From Phallus indusiatus (lineage: Eukaryota; Basidiomycota; Agaricomycetes; Phallales; Phallaceae), in NCBI GenBank assembly GCA_027605045.1, contig JAQFWX010000019.1, positions 124,001 through 188,000 on the forward strand: a DNA stretch of 64,000 bases. The letters are read 5' to 3'. The notes beneath the pieces were generated by a model that saw only the letters and a program-made list of their open reading frames with translations, searched no databases and had not been told where the DNA came from. Of the stretch, positions 11,414-22,584 are shown piece after piece. A program made the position numbers and the translations under genes. Positions within the stretch are counted from its first letter, which is position 1. Each line of letters opens with the position of its first letter.

Positions 11414-11494
11414 GGACGTTCTGGGAATCGAACCCAGGACCTTTCGTAGTCACAGGACTGCGAAACGAATGTTATACCCCTAAACCAAACGCCC
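11414..11494 (-). tRNA. tRNA-Ala (CGC) with a 10-nt intron
   Basis: On the minus strand the acceptor stem GGGCGTT pairs with AACGTCC, including a G3:U70 wobble, the alanine identity element. The D-arm is GTTTAGGGGTATAAC and the T-arm CTGGGTTCGATTCCCAG. The anticodon stem TTCGT/ACGAA closes over a 17-nt loop. Removing GTCCTGTGAC leaves the loop TTCGCAT with anticodon CGC. The intron sits one base 3' of the anticodon, as usual for nuclear tRNAs, and AGTC/GACT can form the helix of the splicing motif. Confidence 0.85.
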
Positions 11495-11594
11495 GCGATA
11501 ACTGTTCTCCATTACAAATCAACATGATACCGAGCACATCCCTCACATCACTCCGAAATTCCAAAGTCCTCATCGCCGCTGGCATTTTCTCAGT

Positions 11595-12116
11595 ATGCCA
11601 GCCGACTATGATACCGCCGTGAAACAAGAGCTAGCCTATCTATCGGCCTTTCATCCCACACCAAACGATATTCCAGGATGTCTTTCCTTATTTGACGAGT
11701 TTTTACGCTGCAATGGTGAGCTCGGTATATACCACCAATTCGGAATTGTGGATAGTAGCTCTGAGCCTTTTTGTTCATCACTAGTTCTAGGTTCGCAGAT
11801 GCGTTCGCTCTATCGTTATGGTGAAATGGCGTCATGCAGCAGAAAAGGAGAAGATGTCAAATTCTGCATGAGCTTGAAGGGTTTGTCGGCTGAGCAGAAA
11901 CGCATGGAATGGCTGAAAAGGCGAGCAGCGTGGTGGGCCCATCGACGGCTGACAAAAAGCAGCGAAGATGTGTGGGATATTAGAACGTGAGTAGATTACG
12001 TTTTCTTCCTTTCAATGTTAATATCATCGCTGGCTAGTGAACCTTTGAAAGACTATCCTCCACCTCCGTCTGCAGTAGAAGACGGAATTAACGCTATGCA
12101 CCTGCGAATCCAATGA
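11595..12116 (+). CDS. DUF3128 / Emi1-like protein
   Basis: Three exons: MPADYDTAVKQELAYLSAF...DEFLRCN, then an intron of about 75 bp, then GSQMRSLYRYGEMASC...KFCMSLKGLSAEQKRMEWLKRR and WWAHRRLTKSSEDVWDIRT, then an intron of about 50 bp and a short Pro-rich tail. The spaced cysteines (FLRC, MASC, KFC) and the WW..RR.....SEDVWDIR block are typical of the fungal DUF3128 family, related to yeast Emi1. That protein was found through effects on IME1 induction and is linked to mitochondria. The length of about 130-150 residues is normal. No signal peptide is seen. The precise molecular role of the family is not established. Confidence 0.85.
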
Positions 12117-12419
12117 CAAACAACCCGTATCAGGGTTTCAATCTTAGAACAAGTCATTCACTTCCCATTCTTTTTGCCGTAAAAAAAGACTACATTTCTT
12201 ACAAATGTAAGCTACAAGAAATGATAAAGTACAGCTATGTTGGCTAAGAAATCCTTCATTTTGGAAGACCAAACAGGAAAGAATTGTGAATATGAATCGG
12301 CGATAAATAGTGTTATAATACATCGAAAATGAAGAGGCGAAAAGGGAAAAGAAATAAGGGATGGATGAGCAGCACTGGTGGGATATTGTAATGACCGGAA
12401 AGTGCAATAAGTTTTGTAA

Positions 12420-13971
12420 TCAGTGTTTGAATCGTACAACAAGCGTGGTAACGTTGTCTGTCGTGAAATGATCTAACGCATACCGAAGAAGCGTGCTAGA
12501 CATTTCTTGCGGGTCATCGATATCCCGTACTAAATCAACCACTTTTTGGTCGTCCGCAACGTCCCAAAGCTATTACACGACCAGTCAGCACAAGGAAGAT
12601 CATGAGACGAAAACTTCACATACACCATCACACGCAATGACCAAGAACTCGTCTTCAGGGCTCAACTCTGTCTCGGTGGTGTATGGCGAGCCAACAACAA
12701 ACTCTTTCATTGACGAGTCTCCCAAAGCTCTCGTGACAGCCAGAACGCCGTTAACTCGGTTATTCATCACGAACCCTCCAGCATCCATGATTCTTTTTGC
12801 TTCCTGCTTGTCACTTCCTTTATGATCATAAGTCAATCTTACTGCTTTTCCCCCTCGGCATAACACCGCCCGAGCATCGCCGACATTAGCAGTGTACAAG
12901 ACACGCCTCAAAGATCCTTTTTCTTTTTGCGCAATGTCAATCACCTGCGGAGGAACAACTGTGACGATATTGTTAGACTGAGATCGCGAGAATCCACCCA
13001 GGGTTTGTATAGTTTCACGTATTCGGTTCAACCGCTTCTCAGACTCGGCATTAGTACCATTCGCAGGCGAAGAGTCTTGAGACTGAATAGAAGATTCAAT
13101 ATAATTGTTAAAGAAGCCCTGACCGCCCTGATTATCTTCTATGCGAAGAAATGCCGTCACGACTGTACAGCCAGAGTGTGTTTGGCCGTCTTCGGCTAAC
13201 TTGGAAAGATAAGAGTCCACAGCATGAAAAGTAGTATTTAAGACTTCTGGAATTGGTGTTGTGTTTTGCAAGCGCAGAGCGTCCAGTAGATACTGTAAAA
13301 AAATTCAGCGTAAAATAGGGGCTAATTGCCACTCCTCGTCTTACTTCATGAAAATGCGAGCCACACCATTCGGCAGCATGTTTTCCAGCATGGCCGTCAA
13401 AAATAGCCCAATAACCTTGTCCTTGAACATTAGCAAAATTGGCAACAAATCCATAAGCGTCTTCCATTGTCCGTCTACTGCCTCTATCTTCAGAAACGCC
13501 AATAGCATAAAAATCGGACTCAGACGGATGCTGATTCAAGGCCTATATTTTCCAAAGGCGGCGATAACACTTCATTCACAATGCAATAGGAAAAATTTTC
13601 AGACTCACACCATAGGTATTAGGACCATCCGCCGTTGTCACGGTCCTTGAGCGAGCATTCGGTGAATCAGTGAATGTTGGGGTAGAGACAACTTGCGAAA
13701 GACGTGGATTTGTGCTCGATTGCGAATCACCTCGCTTCCGCGTTCTGTAAATTATTCCCAGTTAAATACAACACGTTTCGCCACGAAATTGCGCAGCATT
13801 CAATCCCAACTTACAAAATGGAGCTGAGGCGCGATGGCACTGAGCCTGATTCATTATTACCTGGCGTACTGTTGGATTCTACGCCTAGTTAGCATCATGG
13901 CTTCGAAAAAAGGAGAGGAAATGCATACCGGCAGGCTGGATATCAATGCTTAAATTCTTGTCGAAAACCAT
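12420..13971 (-). CDS. type 2C protein phosphatase (PP2C, Ptc1-like)
   Basis: A metal-dependent Ser/Thr phosphatase. After a Ser/Thr-rich N-terminal region (introns near 13924-13893, 13810-13740 and 13610-13545) the catalytic domain begins with YAIGVSEDRGSRRTMEDAY. It continues with YWAIFDGHAG (metal-binding DGHAG), SGCTVVTAFL, VLYTANVGDARAVL, LTYDHKGSD, NRVNGVLAVTRALGDSSMK and FLVIACDG. The last exon reads LWDVADDQ...HFTTDNVTTLVVRF, which holds the C-terminal metal-binding Asp-Asn pair. An insertion of about 60 residues between TAFLRIEDN and VLYTANVGD, rich in Asn and Ser, is unusual. All key motifs are present, so the enzyme should be active. Its pathway cannot be told from the sequence. 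Yeast Ptc1 acts on stress MAP kinase signalling. Confidence 0.9.
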
Positions 13972-14690
13972 GAAAGAGGGAGGAAGTAATTAAAGAGAAA
14001 CAAAGTGCGCAGAACTGTTAATCACAAAACAAAAAGCAAGGTTGTGACTGCGTCACAAGTCTTGTACCTCGTCAGTGGGGGGCGCCAATCCTAGTGGCGC
14101 GCTCTGGGCGTATGACGACATCAAATTCCAGAACAAGAGCAAAACAAGAGATTCCGAATTAAATCTCGAACAATTTTTTCTCAAGGTCGATTTCTTTTCC
14201 GAAATTCGTTTTTTTATAGAGAAAAAAAAGTATATCACTTCGCACGTCAATCTGTCTATTTCAAAAAGCTGTGACAGCATAACTCTCTTGAGGGTACCCA
14301 ATTGGAGGTAATCCTCCGATCCAGGCCACGAGGTGATTTCGCCTGGACATTAACACCCGATCCAATCATTCACCACAACAATCAACAGTGGCCCGGATAT
14401 TAGAAGAGAGCTGCTGAGAGAAACAGCTAATCCGACACAGAGCAGAGCGGCGCTACTTGTTTAGTCCGATATCCCTCACCAATGGGGAGAAAAAAGCCCA
14501 AAGGAAGGCAAGAAGAAAGACAGGCAAAATCCGGTGCCCACAAAATATCGAGTCAATGTGCCAAAGAATTTTCTTTTGGCACAGCCATTATTGTTCATCA
14601 TTGTTTCCCAATCGTATTTCAAGTGGCATACCGCACTCGTATACCCTTTGTGCGCTCCAGAGCTATGGATAACTAATCAACAGCCAAATC
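13972..14690. other. intergenic region
   Basis: This is the upstream flank of the PP2C gene and the downstream flank of UPF2. An A/T-rich stretch near 14160-14240 is present. I see no supported gene. Short open frames here overlap each other on both strands and show no family resemblance. Confidence 0.45.
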
Positions 14691-17600
14691 TTACGCGTCA
14701 GAACAGCTCGATGACATACATTTGAATTCCTCGATCTCTTCTCGCTGTTCGTAATCGAGCACGAACTGTTTCAAATGCTGTTGCTCGGCTAGATCTAGGC
14801 GCTGCGCCTCCCGGGTATGAACCGCAAGTGGTGTTGTAGTCGGCACAGGAAGAAACTTAGTCTGTGATGGAAAAGGAGGAAAGGAGGAACTTAGCAAAAA
14901 TCTGTAAATCGAGGCTAAATCTGCATACCTGAACTTTATTTCCCTTCTTGGCCATAAAAGTAAATTTCATAATGCCTTCCTTTTCCGACTCGGCATTATC
15001 GGCGTCGTCCACGCGTTTCTTCTTCAGTCCTCCAGGAAGTGTTGTAGACGTATCCCACAGTGCAAGCGCAGTGCGTTTGTCCACTTTCCTAGTGTCGCCA
15101 GAGTCAGACACCATCTTCGCGAGCTCCTTCGCAAAATCAGCCTCCTCTGACTCAGAAGGTCCAAGGTTTTCATGTTGTGCGGAAAACACTACTACTTCTT
15201 CTGGTGAAGGGGTCGATCTTCGTCCTAGCTCATTAATCAGAATCAAGCACGTCAGACAATTCATAGAAATTTGATGACTTACAGATTCTTCCTGAACTGA
15301 GCTCCCATCTTCTTCCTCCTCTTCTTCAGGGCGATCGACTTCTTCATCGCCACTTTCATTATCGCTCTCGTCACCATCATCTCCTAGGAAACGCATTAGA
15401 CTTGAAATTAATTGGAAATAGGGGTCACAAGGTTACCTGAGGCACCATGAGCAAATACTGAATTGAACATTTCATCCACGGCAGAAGCCGCTTCTTCATA
15501 TGTTTTGTATCTCAGGAGTTGTGGGCGCACAGCCTTGATTAGAAGGAGTTACGATTATCAGCGATTGATTATCAATGATTAGGAGAGGACTAACCTCAAG
15601 GGAATCCGATAGCATGAACTCAGTATCCATGGGTAGAGGTTCTTTACATAGCGTATACATCTACGCAGAAAATTTAGCCCATAACACTTTTGGGGGAAAA
15701 AAGAGGTGGAACGTACTTGGAAGAAAGTCAAAAAATTATCAAGTTTCTTTTTCTGACTGCCCCGGTCGAAACACATCCCAACGGTATCCAGCAAAGTGCA
15801 AATTAAGCGAACTCGGAAATAATCATCTGGAGCATCAATAGGACAATGGTGCCCTGGTAATGGACGACCTTCCGCTACAAAAACCTATATCAGAAATTTG
15901 GATGCGTGGAGTAATACAGCAGTACTACTTACGATGACCAAAAGTCACCAAAGACCAAAGGGTATCGAAAATTATCCCAGAACCAATTAAACGATAGATA
16001 TACAACTCTCCTAGATATTTTATCGACGATAGTCTGCGCTGATTAGCCTTGTAAACATTCTGTTCAAGCCCAAGTCTGATGTCTTCAAGAACTCGATCAA
16101 CTGTAGCGATAGAAAACGCGGGATGGTATCTTTGCAAATCGTAAGTTAGCATAGCTAACAAACTGATGTTGCTGTATTTGATTTTCCATGGCTTGGTGAA
16201 AACATTATACAGGGTTTTGGAGACCTCGAATATCGTAAACACTTGGTTAAAGTGAAGCTAGACAAACATACCTCTCCGTCTTCCCAGTCCAATTTCCGCA
16301 ACAGCCTCAAGACTTTGTCGATAGTCTTCTTAGAAAGGATATCATAGATCAAATGACGGATAAACAGGACCATAGTTGAGTATTCTTTGACTTGACGAGG
16401 CGAGCGCTCAGGAGGGTTGGACTAAACAAACCATCAGCAAACGACCAGGGAATAGCCAAAATTAGACCCCACCTGATAGTACGCATTCTCAAGCATCAAC
16501 TGCTGCCTCTGATCTAGATGTTGCATGCTTTGTTTGCGACGCATCAAATCAACCTACAATACAAAACTTAGCCACAACACAAACCGAACTAACAAACTTT
16601 ACCATAGCCTTAAATCGGGGACCGGTATCCTCACTTCGAAGTAGGAAACGACCACACCCTTCCAGTAACATAGCGAGATTGTCTATATTGACACCAGTGA
16701 AGTTGTCCAGGCATACTTTGAACATATGCAAAATAAGGTGAGACGGAACAATGCGGAATTTCGTAAGGACAGATATAAAAGTAATATTCTAGACAGAGAA
16801 AGGCCGTTCAGAGGAGCAGAATACGTTGAAAACGAGAGATAATACCCTAAGTCTTGTTTCCGCAAGCTCGGCAATGACATTCTTCTTCCTTTGCAAGTAA
16901 CGGAACTCCTCGTCAAGCTGCATTCTAATCAGATGATGTTCGGAAAGTAGGACCTTGTGTATACTCACAATAGCCACCAATTCAGTACCAATATCAGGCA
17001 TGTACTTGGAAAGAATAGCCACCAAACGACCATAATACGGGAGCAAATCGATACGATTTTTTGGGGTCTGTCCCAAAAACTAATGGAAAGCAACGTTGCT
17101 ATTATTAGCACCTCCATTTCTTCAAGAGAAAAAGAGACTTCGGATTTACTTTGACGAGGCGCTTTCTTGCTGCCTTTGAGTTTAAGAATGCAAAATCAAT
17201 AGCTGCTTGATCGATCAAACTGCGATTGGTAGCATCCGGAAGACGCGTGAGGAGTGCAGTGAGAAGCTGTGAGGGCCCGGGAGCGGCCGCCAGCGTAGGC
17301 GTACCAGGTGGTGATGGTGATCCACCACGCGAAGCAGTAGGAGTGGGCATGCTACATTAGATAGAGTATGATCCTCAAATGAAGAGACTTGTTTAAAACG
17401 AAACCCGACACTTACTCGTCCTCAAATTCGTCGACAGATCCATTAGATGCTGTCTCAGCTTTATTAACCGACGATAAGCTTTCTAGCTCTCTCCTTAACT
17501 GTCGAATCTCCGCATCCTCCGCGTCTTTGGAAAGTTGTTCGGGTTTGCCAGATTCCGCAGCGACTGTCACAGGCACGCCAGCCTTATCACTCGTATCAGA

Positions 17601-19160
17601 AGTGAGAACACCTTTAGGTACACAATCGCGCAAATCTGGAATATCCTCGAAAAACTTGCGCTCCTCTTCATCTGGCCATTTACTAGTAGTAGGGAAAACA
17701 GTTTCTTCCTCTTGATTTAGGCCTGTACCAGTCGAAAGCATCAAGACGGACTCGTTCTTGTGGGAGGCAACAGGAAGAGTAGGCATTTGAAGATAAAGCG
17801 ATTCCGATAGACTGCAAACTGTGTAGACATCTGGGAAGGACGAAATGCTCGAATGACTAACGTTTGACATCCAGTTAAAAGCTTTTCATAATTTTTGGTC
17901 ATCTTCTCGTATGCTTGCTGTCGGTCTTCAAAGATTTCGCCTGAGCGGATATATGCCTCGTGGTTACGTCGATCTTGCTCTTGAAGGCGCTGACAGAAAA
18001 ATGAAAAGGTGAGCGTTGATTTTCGACGGGGATAGATTTTAGAAAGATGCGCCAACATTATGTTCCGTAACAAGCTTCTTAGAAACGCTTTCAAAGTACC
18101 CTTCACACATTCGTTTGAATCTGTCTCGGATATCTTTTTCGACAAGCTCCTCCGCCTCATTGAAAACCGGTGGTTGTGATGGCGATTGGGTAGATTTCTC
18201 CTGCTCCGCAGAGGATAGCGTGCCAGGTTCAGCCGAAGAAGAAATTTGCTTGTTGGAACCGGTGGGCGGAGTAATGCCTAAAAACGGTCTCGAGAAATAT
18301 TTTAAGAACGTTGTCAAGAGAGGCAATGAAAACAAGTTAGAGTCGTTTGATAACTAAAAAAAGACACGGTGGCATTGCGTCAACACAGAACCCATCAAAC
18401 TGGATCAATTGTCAGACATACTAGCTCTTTCAAGGTTTTCATTATCCACTCTCCCCCGCTACGGTTTGGCGCATCTTTGATAATGCCAACCAATGCAAGT
18501 TCGGCACAAACACGGAGGACAGGACGTTGGCGGGTGATGCGCGCGGACTCTTCTTTCTCGCGTTGCTCAGGAGCTAGTGCGTTCAGCGCAGAGCGCGGAG
18601 AAGTTGCTAATATGCCCACAAAAAGAGCAATAAGAGCCGGCGTAAAAGTCTTAGGGAACCTTCTATGCAGAGCGGAGATAATCTACAAAAAAAGAAACGG
18701 TTACTGAGTTTTGATAACGTAAAAAAGGATATAGGTGAATCAAAAGTAACCTCAGTGGCACTCCATACGTCCTTCTCTGTTTTGCAGCGGCCGACGCCTT
18801 CAATAATAGCGCTAGCTATCTCGTCAATGTATTTCTCCAGCGAGAGGGATTCGATATCCTTGAGAATCGAGTCTCTGTTTTCGCTTCCGATTGACAGGCG
18901 CATTCGTTTAATGAGCGTAGTATGTCTCTTCAAAGACGAGTCAAGATTCTTAGGTACTTCTATAAAAAGAAAAAAACATCTGCATGGCGTCCAACAGAAC
19001 CACAGAAAAAGCCACCGTTTCCACGGGCGGAGGGGTGCGTACCTTGAACTTGTGTATTCAGAGCTTTGAGCTTCATGCGTTTCACTTTCCGAGCGGATTC
19101 TTCATCTTCTTTAGAGGTTATTGATGCGGTGGTATTGTTCACGACATTGTTGGTTTCCAT
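14691..19160 (-). CDS. UPF2: UPF2/Nmd2, nonsense-mediated decay factor
   Basis: A large multi-exon gene. The start METNNVVNNTTASITSKEDE is followed by a first MIF4G region (KRMRLSIGSENRDSILKDI, SLEKYIDEIASAIIEG, RITRQRPVLRVCAELAL). A second follows (LLTALLTRLPDATNRSLID, GQTPKNRIDLLPYYGRLVAI, LSKYMPDIGTELVAI). A third comes after it (MFKVCLDNFTGVNIDNLAML, ILSKKTIDKVLRLLRKLDWE, YSNISLLAMLTYDLQRYHPA, RLSSIKYLGELYIYRLI, LLDTVGMCFDRGSQKKKLD). An acidic linker (DGDESDNESGDEEVDRPEEE) and a C-terminal part (LVLDYEQREEIEEF-like), expected to bind Upf1, close it. UPF2 bridges Upf1 and Upf3 on cytoplasmic mRNAs with premature stops. The order and size are those of the family. Individual splice sites were not all resolved. 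Confidence 0.92.
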
Positions 19161-19493
19161 TAGATGTTTACAAAGAGCTCACATGTACAAAAAATTCGAT
19201 GGAAACAAGGCCAGATTTAATGAGGAACTATGTGACATTCAGCTGTCACACAAATCATGCCACGGCAGAAGGGCCCGGGGCATTGCCAAAGAGATAGCAC
19301 CGCTGGTCGACGAATATCATGACGAACATTGCAGTATCATATGTCTTGTGCAATCAACTCGGATTACCATGTGTTGACGGGCATGTGTGCAACAATTGAA
19401 TACAAAACACAATAGTTATTTATACAAGACTTCCCAAAGCGAGTGTATGTAAAAATAGTTATCAATACACTATTAGAAATGCTGATTTTTTTT

Positions 19494-20675
19494 TCAGGCA
19501 TTATACAAAGATTTTGCAGAGGTTTCAAATACAGCATCCAAGCTTTCTTGGTCGACTCCGAGTTCGGTCAACGATTCTCGAGCACATTCGTACCAGTCGG
19601 TGGGGGTATCATACACGCCTGTCGGGTTTGGCTTGGAAGAGCCAAACATGATCCGTCCAAATCCAAATGCTTCAACGACAGGTCCCACTGTAGAGAATTG
19701 AGGAAATGAGCTAGGTATTGGGTAGTTGAGTAACGGAAAACACTCACAAAACATCTTGACCTTCTTCTTGCACTCCGACTGGTTTTTACCGTCCTCAGAT
19801 GTTTCAGAAGTCGCGTTCCATTGAGGAGGAAGATATTTGATGTATACGGAAGGGAACAAAGATAAAGTTGCAACATTATTTTGGTATGTCAGATAAGTGG
19901 AGTGAGTCAATAATTTGACGAGCGAGATATTAAGGTCATGAGGGGGAGGAAGGAAGTTGGCTGTTCAAACGTGTCTGTCAGATATACAGCTTATAATAAT
20001 AGAAAGTATAAACATACATACATAGAATAATGGCACCGCCTGGTGGAGGGACGAATACACTATCTCCGGATTTGTATACCGCAGTTAATAGTTCTTCAAG
20101 CCCCTCTGGTCCCTCGATAGAAGACTGAATGTTGATATCTACAACACAGGCATTCTCGAGGGCCCATCTTAAACCAGCGATCAAGCTCTCAGAGCTTCGA
20201 GTAAACGCGATCGACAATGTAACATGTGTTTCTCCAAACTTTGGAACTTCGGCAAGAGGTCCTTGTTCTAGATCGACCGGCAATAGCACAGATAAGATTT
20301 TCATTAACGGGTATTTTTGTTTGATACTATAGAAAGTAAATGTAATTTCGTGCAAGTAATAAAAATTGCCATAACTCACGCATCCAGCGTATCTGAAGAA
20401 GCACCTGCTGGCAATGATATTGCGACGCCATGAACATTTCGAGGAGATATTCTCCCGATGCTGGCCCGCCATTGATCAAGATCGGTCTGGGAGCTCAGAT
20501 TGGCATCGATGACAGCAGTTGGATGAGTAAAAGCCGGACTATGAGCTATCGGAAAACTTTCAGATGTACTCGAATTCGGAGGAGTGAACGCGGAAATCGG
20601 AAGAGTAGGCAAATTCCTAGGTTTACGACGCGCACCGACGCCGGGTATACCAGAGGGAGCTTTAGAGTCGGACAT
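19494..20675 (-). CDS. TIM-barrel metal-dependent hydrolase-like protein (amidohydrolase-related)
   Basis: The start MSDSKAPSGIPGVGARRKPR is followed by FPIAHSPAFTHPTAVIDAN, WRASIGRISPRNVHGVAIS, LMKILSVLLPVDLEQG, LRWALENACVVDINIQSS, and SLVKLLTHSTYLTYQNNVA. The C-terminal half has VGPVVEAFGFGRIMFGSSKP, DWYECARESLTELGVDQESL and VFETSAKSLYN. This pattern of alternating strands and helices, ending in the (G)RIMFGSS/ARESL/NA..Y signature, resembles fungal amidohydrolase-2-like TIM barrels. The usual metal-binding HxH near the N-terminus is replaced by AHSP/THP, so catalysis is doubtful. Four exons with short introns. I chose the ATG at 20675; an in-frame upstream codon at 20693 gives only six more residues. 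Confidence 0.65.
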
Positions 20676-21212
20676 GGGTGGAAAATAATACAAAAAAAAA
20701 CGAGTTAAATGTTTGAGGAGAGGGAAACAATTTGGGGGTTTTTAAACAATAGAAGACGATTCAAAGTTTACCCAAATGGCTGATATAGCTGTTCAGGTTG
20801 AACTTGGGCGCTTGATGATTACGATGTCGTGCTTCAAGGGGTTCTGACCGTGGCTGCAGTCAAATCTCATGCATGTCACCCAGGGAACTGAGATCATTCA
20901 CGGTGGTGACTGGCAGTGCAATGTTGCAATATGAGCTCAGACTATTAATATAGCATCCACAAGGACCTTGCGTATATTAATTATTCAGTACGGTCCTGAA
21001 ACTTGACCTACCTCGGACATGCTACAGTGCGCCACTTTCGCTCGTTCCAAGCTCATGGTTTTATATGATGCCGTCAACACTTGAAACGCACCTTTTTTGA
21101 TAGAGAATGAGGATCATTTGCTTTCAATCTTTTGTTTCTAAAGATCTCAGTTGAGGCAAAACAGGCAAAAGGGAAGGAGTAAAAGACCTCCGGATCGTTG
21201 TCAGTGGTTATA
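20676..21212. other. intergenic region
   Basis: This is the promoter flank of the TIM-barrel gene and the 3' flank of the HD-domain gene. No coding frame or repeat that I can support. Confidence 0.45.
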
Positions 21213-22203
21213 TTATGCCACAATGCTATTCAATATCAGCTCTCGATAATTCTCCAGCCCTGCAGTAGTCAACCCAACAACCTTGGCTTCGTCATCCCAT
21301 TTGCGCAACTATGCAAGTTTCTAAGTATACCGGGCACCAAGATGAGATGGTTTCAGTAACCATAGACGTACCTGAACTTTCTCCTTCCACAACGGATCTG
21401 TTTCAAATTGTTTGACCTCTTCAGAGGTAAACGGACCACCCTGACGCACAAGAGACATCTGAGACGCAGGCGAAAGGCCCGCATGATAACCTGGGGATAC
21501 TGCGCACAAATAACTTGTTCCCCAGATTCAATTTAATCATTACAGGTTCGGCCGTGTTATCGTCTGGTTCACTGACCGTTTAGCAACCACATGTGCTCCC
21601 ACTAGCTGGCAGACTTTTCTGTGATGAAAATTAAGAACTTTTGTATCCTTCCTTCAGAGTGCATAAATGGGTACTTGCTCTTTAAAGCCAAGTGATCGCA
21701 GATATTCAGCGCCTATAACTTCGTGCCCTCGTCTTCCAACATTCTCACCAGCATACATACTTTGAGCAAATGCTTAGCGGACAAAATACAACACCGGGTA
21801 TTTGATAGATCACATACAGTGCCTCCGCGCTCGTATCGGGAACAAACTGTCCGATATCATGTAGGAGCGCAGCGACAATAGTGTCATCGTCTGCATTTGA
21901 GCTTGTAGCTAAACTGGCAGCTTGAAGACTATGTTCCTAAAACACAATTGGTGATGAGGCCATGATAGAAGCGACTGATAACCAGTACAGCATACGAGTT
22001 GGCTTATCGCTAAAACAAAAACATGAGATGAGTGCAGAGATCCTATTGATCCGACGGCGTACCTTCACCCAAACTGTAACACACTTGAGTTAATAAAACA
22101 CGAAATAACTGACTGATCGTGAATCATACTAATCGCCGTCGCCTTGCTCCCGAAGCAGCTGCAAAAGTCCGTTGACACGTTCTTCAACACTTGTCGATGT
22201 CAT
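21213..22203 (-). CDS. HD-domain phosphohydrolase/oxygenase-like protein (PhnZ/MIOX-type fold)
   Basis: At least seven short exons. MTSTSVEERVNGLLQLLREQ is joined to DYLGEAISQL and EHSLQAASLATSS (first His of the HD set). Then come TIVAALLHDIGQFVPD (HD pair), SMYAGENVGRRGHEVIGAEY (third metal His), VCQLVGAHVVAKR (further His), and YLCAVSPGYHAGLSPASQMS. The C-terminus is LRKWDDEAKVVGLTTAGLEN. The spacing H...HD...H...H with EHSLQAA and LLHDIGQ is that of predicted HD hydrolases close to phosphonate oxygenase PhnZ and myo-inositol oxygenase. The exact substrate cannot be inferred; mixed-valent di-iron oxygenases share this pattern. It is divergent from the RING gene, with 381 bp between the two ATGs. 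Confidence 0.8.
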
Positions 22204-22584
22204 CGCTGAGAAAGATTACACCCTTCGAGTCGAATTGTTGTGTGAACCCGTTACTTCTATAAATAGCGTGGCGACGGCGAAAATACAAGTTCAAGAGTTG
22301 CCAGCGATCGAACTTAGATCATCCACGCGAAGATAATTTGCCTTATGTCTGTCAATCAAGACAACAGTAGCCCTCTGACACATTCCTGCTCCATTTCAAG
22401 AATTTTTGAATTCATTCGCCACGTCCAGTCTTGGTCCATTCTGAGGAAACAAAAAGTGAACAGCTTAGTCATCTCACACGTACGCATCTCCTAATACAAG
22501 GAAAAAGGCGCCCGTAATATACCCTTCCCACTGGCAGTACTCTTTACAAAAAAAGGGACAGATCAACACGAAACACCGAGTACG
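22204..22584. promoter_or_regulatory. shared divergent promoter region (HD-domain gene / RING gene)
   Basis: The two ATGs face away from each other across 381 bp. No canonical TATA box is obvious. Regulation of both genes from this interval is inferred from the arrangement only. Confidence 0.4.

Noticed and set aside
14075..14311. Plus-strand frame of 78 residues upstream of the PP2C gene
   Set aside because: Overlaps another frame on the opposite strand and shows no motif; likely chance.
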